The notes beneath the pieces were generated by a model that was given only the letters and a program-made list of their open reading frames with translations, searched no databases and was not told where the DNA came from. From NCBI RefSeq assembly GCF_000281715.2, contig NZ_CP124576.1:3817001-3881000 (forward strand): a DNA stretch of 64,000 bases, written 5' to 3'. The DNA is from Sphingobium sp. AP49. Lineage in GTDB: Bacteria > Pseudomonadota > Alphaproteobacteria > Sphingomonadales > Sphingomonadaceae. A program made the position numbers and the translations under genes. Numbering within the stretch: the first letter of the stretch is position 1; each line of letters starts with the position of its first letter. Shown here one piece after another: positions 26,836-35,714 of this stretch.

Positions 26836-28442
26836 CCGACGCAATGACTGACACGGCGCCCTGGTGGCGCGGCGCCACCATCTACCAGATCTATCCGCGC
26901 AGCTTCGCCGACTCCAATGGCGACGGCGTCGGCGATCTGGCCGGCATCACCGCCCATCTGCCCTATGTCGCCTCGCTCGGCGTCGACGCCATCTGGCTCT
27001 CGCCCTTCTTCAAGAGCCCGATGCGCGACTTCGGCTATGACGTGTCGGATTATTGCGATGTCGATCCGATCTTCGGCACGCTCGCCGATTTCGACGCGCT
27101 GATCGCCCGCGCCCATGAACTGGGCCTGCGCATCATCGTCGATCAGGTCTGGGCGCATACCTCCGACGAACATCCCTGGTTCATCGAAAGCCGCTCCAGC
27201 CGCCAGAACGACCATGCCGACTGGTATGTCTGGGCCGATGCGAAGCCCGACGGCACGCCGCCCAACAACTGGCAGTCGGTGTTCGGCGGCCCGGCCTGGA
27301 CCTGGGACGCGCGGCGCGGCCAATATTATATGCACAATTTCCTGAAGGAGCAGCCGCAGATCAACCTGCACAATGGAAAGGTGCAGGCGGCGGTGCTGGA
27401 TATCGTGCGCTTCTGGCTCGACCGCGGCGTCGACGGCTTCCGCATCGATGCGATCAACCATTCGATGCCCGACCCGCAACTGCGCGACAATCCGCCCGCA
27501 CCCGAAGACGGCCGCATCCGCACGCGCCCCTATGATTTCCAGATCAAGCGCTATAGCCAGAGCCACCCGGACATTCCGCTGTTCCTGGAAAAGGTGCGTT
27601 CGGTGTTCGACGAATATCCCGATCGCTTCACCGTCGCCGAAGTCGGCGGGGATGACAGCGATGCGGAAATGAAGGCCTTCACCCAGGGCGATCATCGCCT
27701 CAACACCGCCTATGGCTTCGACTTCCTCTACGCCCCCAAATTGACCGCGCCGTTCCTCAAAGCCGCGCTGTCGCGCTGGCCCGCGGAGCAGGGGATTGGC
27801 TGGCCGAGCTGGGCGTTCGAAAATCATGACGCGCCGCGCGCCGTCTCGCGCTGGGCCGGCGACATCGACGCCCATGCCTATTGCCGGATGAAGATGCTGC
27901 TGCTCGCCTGCCTGCGCGGCAATATCTTCCTCTATTATGGCGAGGAACTGGGCCTGCCGCAGGTCGATATCGCGTTCGAGGATCTGCAGGATCCCGAAGC
28001 GATCGCCAACTGGCCGCTGACCCTGTCGCGCGATGGCGCCCGCACGCCCATGCCCTGGACCGGGGCAGCGCCCTGGCTCGGCTTCTCCGATGCCAAGCCA
28101 TGGCTGCCGGTGGGGGAGGCGCACCGCCCGCTCGCCGTCGACGCGCAGGAAGCCGATCCTGCTTCGCTGCTTCACTGGACGCGCGAGGTGTTGGCCCTGC
28201 GCAACGCCACCCCGGCGCTGCGCAACGGCACGATCACCTTTCTCGATACGCCGGATGATCTGCTCGCCTTTGAACGGACGCAGGACGGGCAGCAGCGCCT
28301 GTGCGTCTTCAACCTCGGCACCAGCCCCGTCGCCTGGCACCCCGCCGATGCGGACCGTTGGCAGGTCGAACTGTCGACCGGCCGCATCGCCGACTGGAAT
28401 TTCGCCCCCGCATCCGGCCTCGTCGCCGCCTTCCAAGTTTAA
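26832..28442 (+). CDS. GH13 alpha-glucosidase (oligo-glucosidase type)
   Basis: 536 residues with no signal peptide, so cytoplasmic. Opens WWRGATIYQIYPRSF, the standard start of the GH13 alpha-glucosidase/oligo-1,6-glucosidase subfamilies. It shows DQVWAHTSDEHPWF, catalytic Asp in GFRIDAINH, Glu in VAEVGGDD and Asp in FENHDAPR. It would cut maltose and short maltodextrins to glucose after import by the MFS transporter. Start ATG 26832 overlaps the amylase stop. Specificity (alpha-1,4 or alpha-1,6) cannot be fixed by eye. Confidence 0.92.
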   Translation: MTDAMTDTAPWWRGATIYQIYPRSFADSNGDGVGDLAGITAHLPYVASLGVDAIWLSPFFKSPMRDFGYDVSDYCDVDPIFGTLADFDALIARAHELGLRIIVDQVWAHTSDEHPWFIESRSSRQNDHADWYVWADAKPDGTPPNNWQSVFGGPAWTWDARRGQYYMHNFLKEQPQINLHNGKVQAAVLDIVRFWLDRGVDGFRIDAINHSMPDPQLRDNPPAPEDGRIRTRPYDFQIKRYSQSHPDIPLFLEKVRSVFDEYPDRFTVAEVGGDDSDAEMKAFTQGDHRLNTAYGFDFLYAPKLTAPFLKAALSRWPAEQGIGWPSWAFENHDAPRAVSRWAGDIDAHAYCRMKMLLLACLRGNIFLYYGEELGLPQVDIAFEDLQDPEAIANWPLTLSRDGARTPMPWTGAAPWLGFSDAKPWLPVGEAHRPLAVDAQEADPASLLHWTREVLALRNATPALRNGTITFLDTPDDLLAFERTQDGQQRLCVFNLGTSPVAWHPADADRWQVELSTGRIADWNFAPASGLVAAFQV

Positions 28443-28452
28443 GGACAAGAAT

Positions 28453-30510
28453 ATGTCGCGACTGCCCGCGCTCACCCTGCCCCTCATTGCCCTGGCGCTC
28501 GCGCCCACCGCCGCGCGCGCCGATGTGGTGGCCAAGGCATCGTCGCCCGACGGCCATATCACCCTCACCATCAGCCTCGATGGCGAGGGGCGTCCCAGCT
28601 ATGCCGTGCAGCGCAATGGCAAGCCGCTGATCGCCGACAGCCGCCTGGGCTTCATGTTCACCGACGCACCCAAGATCGAGCGCAATCTGACGCTGGCCGA
28701 TGCCAAGCAGGCGAGCAGCGACACCAGCTGGACCCAGCCCTGGGGCGAATGGACCACGATCCGCGACCATCATAATGAGCTGAAGCTGGTCTTCCGCGAG
28801 AAGGGCGATCTCCAGCGCGAGATGGATATGACCTTCCGCCTGTTCGATGACGGCGTCGCCTTCCGCTACAGCCTGCCCGATCAGGCCAATCTCCATCACG
28901 CCAACATTGCCGAGGAACTGACCCAGTTCGCCTTCGCGCAAGGCGGCACGGCCTGGTGGAAGCCCGCCTATGAATGGAATCGCGAGGAATATCTCTACAA
29001 CCGCACCCCGCTCGACGCGGTCGGCACCGCCCAGACGGTGATGACGGTGAAGCTGGCTGACGGCACCCATGTCGCCCTGCATGAGGCCGCGCTGGTCGAT
29101 TATGCGGGCATGAATCTCGCCCGTGCCGAGGGCAACACCTTCCGCGCCGATCTGACGCCGGGGGCGGGCGCCCCCAAAGTGTCGCGCGACGCCGGCTTCT
29201 CCACCCCCTGGCGCACCATTGCCGTCGCCGACGATGCCGCCGGCCTCTACATGAACCACATGATCCTGAACTTGAACGAGCCCAACAAGCTCGGCGACGT
29301 TTCAAGCTGGATCAAGCCGGGCAAGTTCGTCGGCGTCTGGTGGAACATGATCAAGGGCGACTGGACCTGGGCGCGCGGCCCCAAACATGGCGCCACCACC
29401 GCCAATGTCCGCCGCTATATCGATTTCGCCGCTGCCAGCGGCATCCCCGCCGTGCTGGTCGAGGGCTGGAATGTCGGCTGGGACGGTAACTGGTTCGGCA
29501 ACGGCAATGAGATGAACTTTGCGCAGCCGACCGAGGATTTCGATGCCGATGGCCTTGCCGCCTATGCCAGGTCCAAGGGCGTCACCCTGATCGGCCATCA
29601 TGAAACCGGCGGATCGGCCAGCCATTATGACGGCCAGCTCGACACCGCCTTCAAATGGGCGGCCGACCATGGCGAGCAGGTGGTGAAGACCGGCTATGTC
29701 ACCGATGCCGGCCAGATCGAGCGGGTCGACGCCGATGGCGCCAAGCTTCGCGAATGGCATGAAGGCCAGTGGATGGTGAACCATTATCTGCGCGTCGTGC
29801 AGACCGCCGCCAAATATCATGTCAGCATCGACAGCCATGAACCGGTCAAGGATACCGGCCTGCGCCGCACCTATCCCAACTGGGTGGCGCGCGAAGGCGG
29901 CCGGGGCATGGAATATAATGCCTGGGTCGGCGGCAAGAACCCGCCCGAGCATGAGGCGAACCTGGTCTTCACCCAGTTGCTGGGCGGCCCGATGGACTTC
30001 ACCCCCGGCGTGCTCAGCCTGTCGGGTTCGGAGGGCAGTAGCATCCACTCGACCATCGCCAAGCAGCTCGCCCTCTATGTCGTCCTCTATTCGCCGGTGG
30101 TGATGGCGGCCGACACGCCGGAAAATTACGCCAAATATCCCGGCCCCTTCCAGTTCATCAAGGATGTGCCGACCGACTGGTCCGACACCCGCGCCTTGAA
30201 TGGCGAGGTTGGCGACTATGTCACCATCGCGCGCAAGGCGAAGGGCAGCGACGACTGGTATCTGGGCGCGGTCGGCGACGAACAGGCGCGCTCCAGCAAG
30301 GTGACGCTCGACTTCCTCGATGCCGGCCGCAGCTACACCGCCGAAATCTACCGCGACGGCCCCGGCGCCGACTATCGCACAGAGGCACGCCACGCGATCG
30401 TGATCGAGAAGAAGCCGGTGAAGAAGGGCGACGTCCTCAGTATCGACCTTGCGCCCGGCGGCGGTCAGGCGATCCGCTTCGTCGCCAGCGGCGGCAAGCG
30501 CAAGCGGTGA
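28453..30510 (+). CDS. GH97 family alpha-glucosidase (SusB-like), secreted
   Basis: 685 residues from ATG 28453, 10 bases after the previous stop, with a signal peptide (about 1-23, ending AARAD). The N-terminal GH97 beta-sandwich is followed by a TIM barrel containing VEGWNVGWDGNW, IGHHETGG and DSHEPVKDTG. The Glu residues in the last two are where inverting SusB-type enzymes place Ca2+-binding and catalytic residues, so I favour an inverting alpha-glucosidase over the retaining alpha-galactosidase branch. It should act in the periplasm on maltodextrins brought in by the MalA-like receptor. Third gene of the amylase operon. Confidence 0.9.
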   Translation: MSRLPALTLPLIALALAPTAARADVVAKASSPDGHITLTISLDGEGRPSYAVQRNGKPLIADSRLGFMFTDAPKIERNLTLADAKQASSDTSWTQPWGEWTTIRDHHNELKLVFREKGDLQREMDMTFRLFDDGVAFRYSLPDQANLHHANIAEELTQFAFAQGGTAWWKPAYEWNREEYLYNRTPLDAVGTAQTVMTVKLADGTHVALHEAALVDYAGMNLARAEGNTFRADLTPGAGAPKVSRDAGFSTPWRTIAVADDAAGLYMNHMILNLNEPNKLGDVSSWIKPGKFVGVWWNMIKGDWTWARGPKHGATTANVRRYIDFAAASGIPAVLVEGWNVGWDGNWFGNGNEMNFAQPTEDFDADGLAAYARSKGVTLIGHHETGGSASHYDGQLDTAFKWAADHGEQVVKTGYVTDAGQIERVDADGAKLREWHEGQWMVNHYLRVVQTAAKYHVSIDSHEPVKDTGLRRTYPNWVAREGGRGMEYNAWVGGKNPPEHEANLVFTQLLGGPMDFTPGVLSLSGSEGSSIHSTIAKQLALYVVLYSPVVMAADTPENYAKYPGPFQFIKDVPTDWSDTRALNGEVGDYVTIARKAKGSDDWYLGAVGDEQARSSKVTLDFLDAGRSYTAEIYRDGPGADYRTEARHAIVIEKKPVKKGDVLSIDLAPGGGQAIRFVASGGKRKR

Positions 30511-30525
30511 CAGTCCAGTGAACCT

Positions 30526-30601
30526 CGTCATTGCGAGGGCCGCAGGCCCGCGGCAATCCAGTGGATTGCTTCACCCGGCTATCGCCGGGTTCGCAATGAC
30601 G
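30526..30601. repeat. Interspersed palindromic element (CGTCATTGCGAG type)
   Basis: Terminal arms CGTCATTGCGA (30526-30536) and TCGCAATGACG (30591-30601) enclose two smaller hairpins, CAATCCAGTGGATTG and CCCGGCTATCGCCGGG. The 76-bp unit looks like the REP/MITE-like palindromes common between genes in sphingomonads. It lies 15 bases after the GH97 stop and may also end transcription. Confidence 0.65.
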
Positions 30602-30708
30602 AAGCGGCTATGGCCTGTCCTACAGGAAGGTGCTCCTCTATGCTGCGGATTGCAAAGGCCCGGCAGAAGGCAGGCTTTCCGATAGGATCAGGCGCTCGCA
30701 ACTAAATG

Positions 30709-30740
30709 TCAAAATGTGCGGGAAATGTGCGAAGTTAAGG
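30709..30740 (+). repeat. Dispersed 32-bp repeat, copy 2
   Basis: 31/32 match to 7984-8015. This copy lies directly upstream of, and in frame with, the MFS sugar transporter gene; its plus-strand frame reads KMCGKCAKLR, so an upstream ATG at 30714 is an alternative transporter start. Confidence 0.7.
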
Positions 30741-30746
30741 CGAAGG

Positions 30747-32282
30747 ATGGGGATGGCCGGAATGAATGAGATGGGGCTGGAACCGGGCGCGACGACGTCC
30801 GACGGTCGGCCGCGCCAGGGCTTCCGGGGGCTGTGGAATATCAGCTTCGGCTTCTTCGGCATCCAGATCGGCTTTGCGCTGCAAAACGCCAACATGTCGC
30901 GCATCTTCCAGTCGCTGGGGGAAAATCTCGACAATCTCGCCTTGCTGTGGATCGCCGCGCCGTTGACCGGCCTGCTGGTGCAGCCGGTGATCGGCCATTA
31001 TAGCGACCGCACCTGGTGCCGCCTCGGCCGGCGCCGGCCCTATTTCTTCGCCGGTGCGCTGTTCGCGGCACTTGCCCTGTTCGGCATGCCCAATGCGCCC
31101 GGCCTGATGGCCGCCGCGCTGATGCTCTGGATACTCGACGCCTCGCTCAACGTCTCGATGGAGCCGTTCCGCGCCTTTGTCGGCGACATGCTGGCGAAGG
31201 AACAGCATATGGCCGGCTATGCGATCCAGACCGCCTTCATCGGCACCGGTGCGGTGATCGGTTCCTCCACCCCCTGGCTGCTCGACCAGATGGGCGTCTC
31301 CAATGTCGCGCCCGCCGGCATGATCCCCGACACGGTGCGCATCAGCTTCTATATCGGCGGCGGTGCGCTGTTCCTCGCCGTGCTCTGGACCGTGCTCACC
31401 ACCCGCGAATATTCGCCCGAGCAGATGGCCGGCTTTGCCCAGGCCAGCGAGGCGGCAAGCCGGCAGGAGGCACCGCCGGTCCCGGCCGGCGGTCCGCTCT
31501 GGATCGTCGCGGGCCTTGCCATCATCGCCGCCGTCTGGGGCTGGGCGCTGGAAAAGGAACTCTATCTGCTGGGCGGGCTCCTTGCTGCCTATGGCATCGC
31601 CCGCATCGTCGCGCGCGGCCTTCATGCGCAGGGGCGGACCGACAATCTGCTCAGCCATGTGGTCGGCAATTTCGCGACCATGCCGGCGATGATGAAGAAG
31701 CTGGCGCTGGTCCAGTTCTTCACCTGGTCGGCGCTGTTCATCATGTGGATCTATACCACGCCGGTGGTCGCCCAATATGTCTTCGGATCAGCCGATCCGA
31801 CCAGCGCCGCCTATAATGAAGGGGGCAATTGGGTCGGCATCCTGTTCGCCACCTATAATGGCGTCGCCGCCTTCGCCGCGCCCTTCCTGCTCCAGCCGCT
31901 TGCCCGCCGCATCGGCCAGGCACAGACGCACGCGCTGGCGCTCACGCTCGGCGCAATCGGCTTCCTGTCCTTCCTGGTCCTGCGCGATGCACAGGCGCTG
32001 CTATTGTCGGAAGTGGCGATCGGCATCGCCTGGGCCTCGACCCTCGCCATGCCCTATGCGATGCTCGCCTCCAGCGTGCCGCAGGCCAAGCTCGGCATCT
32101 ATATGGGGTTGTTCAACGCCTTCGTCGTCATCCCGCAATTGCTGGTGGCGACGGTGATGGGCACGATCATGCGCCATTTCTTCCCGACCGAACCGATCTG
32201 GACCATGGCCTTTGCCGGCGCCGTCATGCTGCTGGCTGCGCTCGCCACCCTGCGCTGCCGGGAGGCTGGTGCCGGGCGATAG
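30747..32282 (+). CDS. MFS sugar transporter (GPH/SLC45-like)
   Basis: About 511 residues with 12 predicted membrane helices. Candidate starts cluster at ATG 30747, 30753 and 30762; AAGG motifs precede them and I list the first. The N-terminal half reads FGIQIGFALQNANMSRIFQSLG and GHYSDRTWCRLGRRRPY, a signature of the sucrose/maltose transporter group found in sphingomonad and Caulobacter maltose loci. It should carry maltose or glucose across the inner membrane for the cytoplasmic GH13 enzyme. It is separated from the GH97 gene by the palindromic element and a 32-bp repeat, so it may have its own promoter. Confidence 0.87.
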   Translation: MGMAGMNEMGLEPGATTSDGRPRQGFRGLWNISFGFFGIQIGFALQNANMSRIFQSLGENLDNLALLWIAAPLTGLLVQPVIGHYSDRTWCRLGRRRPYFFAGALFAALALFGMPNAPGLMAAALMLWILDASLNVSMEPFRAFVGDMLAKEQHMAGYAIQTAFIGTGAVIGSSTPWLLDQMGVSNVAPAGMIPDTVRISFYIGGGALFLAVLWTVLTTREYSPEQMAGFAQASEAASRQEAPPVPAGGPLWIVAGLAIIAAVWGWALEKELYLLGGLLAAYGIARIVARGLHAQGRTDNLLSHVVGNFATMPAMMKKLALVQFFTWSALFIMWIYTTPVVAQYVFGSADPTSAAYNEGGNWVGILFATYNGVAAFAAPFLLQPLARRIGQAQTHALALTLGAIGFLSFLVLRDAQALLLSEVAIGIAWASTLAMPYAMLASSVPQAKLGIYMGLFNAFVVIPQLLVATVMGTIMRHFFPTEPIWTMAFAGAVMLLAALATLRCREAGAGR

Positions 32283-32289
32283 CCCGGCA
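32270..32289. terminator. Hairpin covering MFS stop codon
   Basis: TGCCGGGC (32270-32277) pairs with GCCCGGCA (32282-32289) around GATA. It lies between the convergent MFS and P450 genes and could stop transcription from both sides. Confidence 0.5.
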
Positions 32290-32299
32290 GCGACAGGCT

Positions 32300-33892
32300 T
32301 TATTCGAGCATCAACGTCGCCAGTTCGACATCCAGTGCATCAAGAGCCGTGTCGGGGAACTGCGCCGGGGCGAAGGACTGGATCGATCGCAGCGTCAAAC
32401 CCCGTGCCATCGCAATGCGCTGATCGGTAGCGATCCCGGGGAAATGCCGGTCCAGCATCGCCCGCGCATCGTCATGGGCAAGCAGCACACCGATTTTGGT
32501 GACGGCGGTGGACGGCACCGAGCGCCCTCCCCCGCTCTTCGGCGCGTCATGGGACGCCTCACCCGCGATAGGGAATTGCTCATCGCGGCTCCCCATGGGG
32601 GATGCCTGTACATCGGCCGACGGAACCAGCTTCAGATGCAGGTCGGCCAGGCCACGGATGATGAAGCTCGGCTCATAATGCAGCACCCGGTCGCCACGCG
32701 GTCCATGAAAGGCCTCGTCCAGCTCGATCGACTGGGTATGCGCCAGGAATTTCTCGAGGATGATCCGAACCTCCACCCGGGCCAAAGGCGCCCCCGCGCA
32801 GACATGTTTACCACGACCGAAGGCGACATGTTCCCTGATCCCCGGTCGGGCAAGCTGCAACGCGCCAGGATCATCCCAGCGGCGCGGATCACGGTTGGCC
32901 GCCGCCAGCGCAAGCAATATCGGCGTTCCAGCCGGCACCATCCAGTCGCCGATACGCGTATCGCGGCGCGCCAGTCGCGCCGTTTGTTTGCTGGACCCTT
33001 CCAGGCGTAACACCTCCTCGATCAGATGCGGGATCAGGCTTGGATCAGCCCGCAGACGATCCTGGAGGTCCGGCTGCTCGGCAATGTAACGCATGGCGTT
33101 GCCCAGCAGCTTGGCGCTTGTGTCCTGTCCCGCACCGAACAGGAAGGTTGCCAGATTGACGATGTCGGCCAGGCTGGGAGTCGACCCGTCCGCATAGGTC
33201 GCGCATGCCAGTTCGGTCAGTATGTCCCCCCGCGGATTGCGCCGCCGATCCTCCACATAAGCCGCGAAATAGGAGCCCATTACGATCAGCGGATGACTCT
33301 CCCCCGAATAGTCATTGTCGTTGCTGTCCAGGCTGCCCGGCGGTGGCGCCCCATCGATGACGTCCATGAAACGCTGGCGATCGTCCGCCGGAACCCCCAG
33401 CAGGTCGGCAATCACCAATGTAACGAAGGGGGTCGATATTTCGCGGATCAGTTCGCTACTGCCCCGCGCCACCGCCGTCCGTACCAGATGGTCGGAATAG
33501 GCCGATATAAACTGCTCGTTCGCCTTCAACCGGGATGGCGTGAACAGCCGATTGACCAGCCCGCGCAACGCGGCATGCGCCGCATCATCCAGCCCGACCA
33601 GCATCTCCCCGCCAGGAAAGTCCGACCGATGGGCTTCGACCTGCGCCGTGATATCGCTCCCCCGGGGCGTGAAGGGCAAAGGGGCCGCTGCCCCCTGCAA
33701 TGCGTTGATCGCGGAAAAATCGCGCGCATTTGCCAGAACCTCCAATGTCTCCTCGAACCCGGTGACGATCAGATAATCCCGGCCTTGTGGACGATAGATC
33801 GGCCCATGAGCGCGCACGGCCTCGAAGAAGCCATAGGGATCCTTCAGTATCTCATAGTCGGTGAAGTAATCGCGTTCCTCGAGGGCCGGCAT
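32300..33892 (-). CDS. Cytochrome P450 with a C-terminal extension domain
   Basis: 530 residues, against the usual 400-430. ATG 33892 follows GGGAGAG. Soluble bacterial P450 features: I-helix GAGQDTSA (253-260), ExxR in EEVLRLEG (293-296), and heme loop FGRGKHVCAGAPL with Cys365. The catalytic fold ends near residue 425. The extra 425-530 begins with a flexible Gly/Ser/Pro linker and continues as a compact segment (about 464-527: TKIGVLLAHDDARAML, then HFPGI, MARGLTLRSI, FAPAQFPD). That pattern recalls a short C-terminal domain I associate with other sphingomonad enzymes; its function is unknown. No ferredoxin or reductase is adjacent. Substrate unknown. Confidence 0.88.
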   Translation of the reverse strand: MPALEERDYFTDYEILKDPYGFFEAVRAHGPIYRPQGRDYLIVTGFEETLEVLANARDFSAINALQGAAAPLPFTPRGSDITAQVEAHRSDFPGGEMLVGLDDAAHAALRGLVNRLFTPSRLKANEQFISAYSDHLVRTAVARGSSELIREISTPFVTLVIADLLGVPADDRQRFMDVIDGAPPPGSLDSNDNDYSGESHPLIVMGSYFAAYVEDRRRNPRGDILTELACATYADGSTPSLADIVNLATFLFGAGQDTSAKLLGNAMRYIAEQPDLQDRLRADPSLIPHLIEEVLRLEGSSKQTARLARRDTRIGDWMVPAGTPILLALAAANRDPRRWDDPGALQLARPGIREHVAFGRGKHVCAGAPLARVEVRIILEKFLAHTQSIELDEAFHGPRGDRVLHYEPSFIIRGLADLHLKLVPSADVQASPMGSRDEQFPIAGEASHDAPKSGGGRSVPSTAVTKIGVLLAHDDARAMLDRHFPGIATDQRIAMARGLTLRSIQSFAPAQFPDTALDALDVELATLMLE

Positions 33893-34139
33893 TCTGCTCT
33901 CCCTTGTTCATGCCGACCGGCAATCGGCATATATTGGTCACCGCATGCGTTTGCATCATTTGTGATCTATAATGTATCATATCTGCGTGGCGGCGATCGT
34001 CAAGCCCGCGCTGCTCGCCGCTAATCGACCACACGGATATCAAGGACAACGGTTTCAGGCGCGCATGACTGTCGCGCAACATTTGCGATTGAATATCAAT
34101 ATCCCTATGCCAAATGGGCGAATCACCACAGGGGACATC

Positions 34140-34772
34140 ATGAAGAAGCAGTTTTTCGCCATGCTCGCGCTGTGCGGCCTATCGTCATTGGCCCAGGCTC
34201 ATGAAGTGTGGGTCGAACGCGATGCGTCCGGTCCCGCCCGCATCTACCTCGGCGAACCCGCCGACCCGATGCCGGCCGGCGGCGACCCCGAGTTCGAGAA
34301 GCTGAAGACGCCACGCCTGGTGCCTGCATCACAGGCACCGCAGATCCGAAAGGCCGGCTATATCGAGGTCGCGGCGCCCGCTGGCGATGTCCGCGTCATC
34401 GACGACAGCGTGTTTGAACCCTGGGGCGAAGAAGGCAAGAAGGAGGGCGTGGTCTATTATGCCCGCGCTGGCCGCAACGAAACCAAAGCCCTGATGCCGC
34501 TTGAAATCGTGCCGACCGCGACGAGCGCAGACAGTTTCAGCCTGGTTCGTGACGGCAAGCCGCTGGCTGGGATCAAGGTCACCGCCATCTCCCCGGATAA
34601 ATGGTCCAAGAGCTTCCTCACCGATGCGCAGGGCCGCGTGACCCTCCCGATCCGGGAGAAGGGCCGCTATATTCTGACGGCAACACAGGAGCAGAAGGGC
34701 GACCTCAGCCTGCGCGGCGCCAAGGTGGCTACGCTCTACCACATCGCGACGCTGACCTTCGTCAACAATTGA
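34140..34772 (+). CDS. DUF4198-like periplasmic protein
   Basis: 210 residues from ATG 34140, with AGGGGA upstream. The signal peptide ends at SLAQA, after which the mature protein begins HEVWVERD, the N-terminal His-containing start typical of DUF4198 proteins. The remainder alternates short beta strands, with a C-terminal carboxypeptidase-regulatory-like module (GIKVTAISP...TDAQGRVTLPIREKGRYILTA, in part). Family members sit near metal-uptake or TonB genes and may bind metal, but the role is not established. The gene stands alone between P450 and a membrane protein, with a perfect hairpin over its stop codon. Confidence 0.72.
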   Translation: MKKQFFAMLALCGLSSLAQAHEVWVERDASGPARIYLGEPADPMPAGGDPEFEKLKTPRLVPASQAPQIRKAGYIEVAAPAGDVRVIDDSVFEPWGEEGKKEGVVYYARAGRNETKALMPLEIVPTATSADSFSLVRDGKPLAGIKVTAISPDKWSKSFLTDAQGRVTLPIREKGRYILTATQEQKGDLSLRGAKVATLYHIATLTFVNN

Positions 34773-34783
34773 CGAAGGTCAGC
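34751..34783. terminator. Perfect 15-bp hairpin spanning the DUF4198 stop codon
   Basis: GCTGACCTTCGTCAA (34751-34765) and its complement (34769-34783) with a 3-base loop CAA. The left arm encodes the protein's last residues and the right arm is non-coding. It lies between convergent genes and should act as a bidirectional terminator although no T-run follows. Confidence 0.6.
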
Positions 34784-34793
34784 TTGCGGGGCG

Positions 34794-35591
34794 TCAGGCG
34801 AAGATATCTTCGAGGCTGGCGCCCTGCGGGCCGTCCTTCCAGTCGCTGAGCGAGACATAGAGGCTGGCCTGGGTCACGCTCCAGAAGGCCATGACCAGGG
34901 TACCCGCCAGCGTCGAAACCACGAGCGAGGTGGGACTGAGCGTTCCGCTGCTGGCTTCCACCGCGAACGCCGCGATCCCGCCCGCTGCCACGAGGGCGAA
35001 GATCACGGCATAGAGTATCCAGACCAGAATCGTCATCAGCACGAAAAGGCCGAAGATCTTCCAGCGCGCGCCCTTGGTCAGCGCGCGGCTGCGACCGAAG
35101 GCCGCGAAGATGCCGATCCGTTCGGTCACCAATACCGGCACGCTGACCGACCACATGATGAACAGGATGATGCCCGGCACCAGCAGCAGCGCAAAGCCGA
35201 TCATCAGCCCGATCGTCGTCAATATCGCAAGGCCGATCAGGGGAACCGCAACCGAGAGGCCCGTGCCGATACAGTCGGCGATGCTCGCCCGCTGCCCATC
35301 GGCATGCGCCACCGTTGCCCGCACCAGCCCGCCCTGCACCAGCATCGAGAGGATGAGCGAGAGGGCGTAGGAGCCAAGCGATACGACGATCACCGCAAGG
35401 GTGTTGCCCGCACCCGCATTGGCCAGATCCGCCCGCACAAAATAGCTGAACAGCAGTTGTGGCAATGCGCCGAACAGGAAGGCGGTGCCGAAGGTCGCCA
35501 CCGGATTGCTGCCCAAGGTCCCGAAAGCGCGGCTCAGAACCGTGCCGATTGAAAAATTCCGCCGTTCGACGGAAGCCGCTGATGTCGCCAT
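34794..35591 (-). CDS. Polytopic membrane protein (GDPD membrane-domain-like)
   Basis: 265 residues from ATG 35591, preceded by AGGGGG. The track-length frame extends 16 codons further but lacks a ribosome site. About six hydrophobic helices are visible, including LLLVPGIILFIMWSVSVPVLV, with the conserved RSRALTKG-type cytoplasmic turn seen in the glycerophosphodiester-phosphodiesterase membrane-domain and DUF975-like families. No enzymatic motif is present. It is convergent with DUF4198 and divergent from the MoxR cluster. Function unknown. Confidence 0.7.
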   Translation of the reverse strand: MATSAASVERRNFSIGTVLSRAFGTLGSNPVATFGTAFLFGALPQLLFSYFVRADLANAGAGNTLAVIVVSLGSYALSLILSMLVQGGLVRATVAHADGQRASIADCIGTGLSVAVPLIGLAILTTIGLMIGFALLLVPGIILFIMWSVSVPVLVTERIGIFAAFGRSRALTKGARWKIFGLFVLMTILVWILYAVIFALVAAGGIAAFAVEASSGTLSPTSLVVSTLAGTLVMAFWSVTQASLYVSLSDWKDGPQGASLEDIFA

Positions 35592-35714
35592 AAAGGCCCC
35601 CTGTAAGTCTGTCCCCAAATTGCGATTGTGTCGCAACATGATCGCTTTGTCATCCTGTTTGAATGACTTGCGCTTTCGCTGGCGGGCACTAGTTTCCGCC
35701 GGTCAGGGGTGCAG

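Noticed and set aside
33951..33973. TTGCAT and TATAAT resembling a promoter between P450 and DUF4198
   Set aside because: The spacing is 11 bases, too short for a sigma70 -35/-10 pair, and the AT-rich context makes chance likely.
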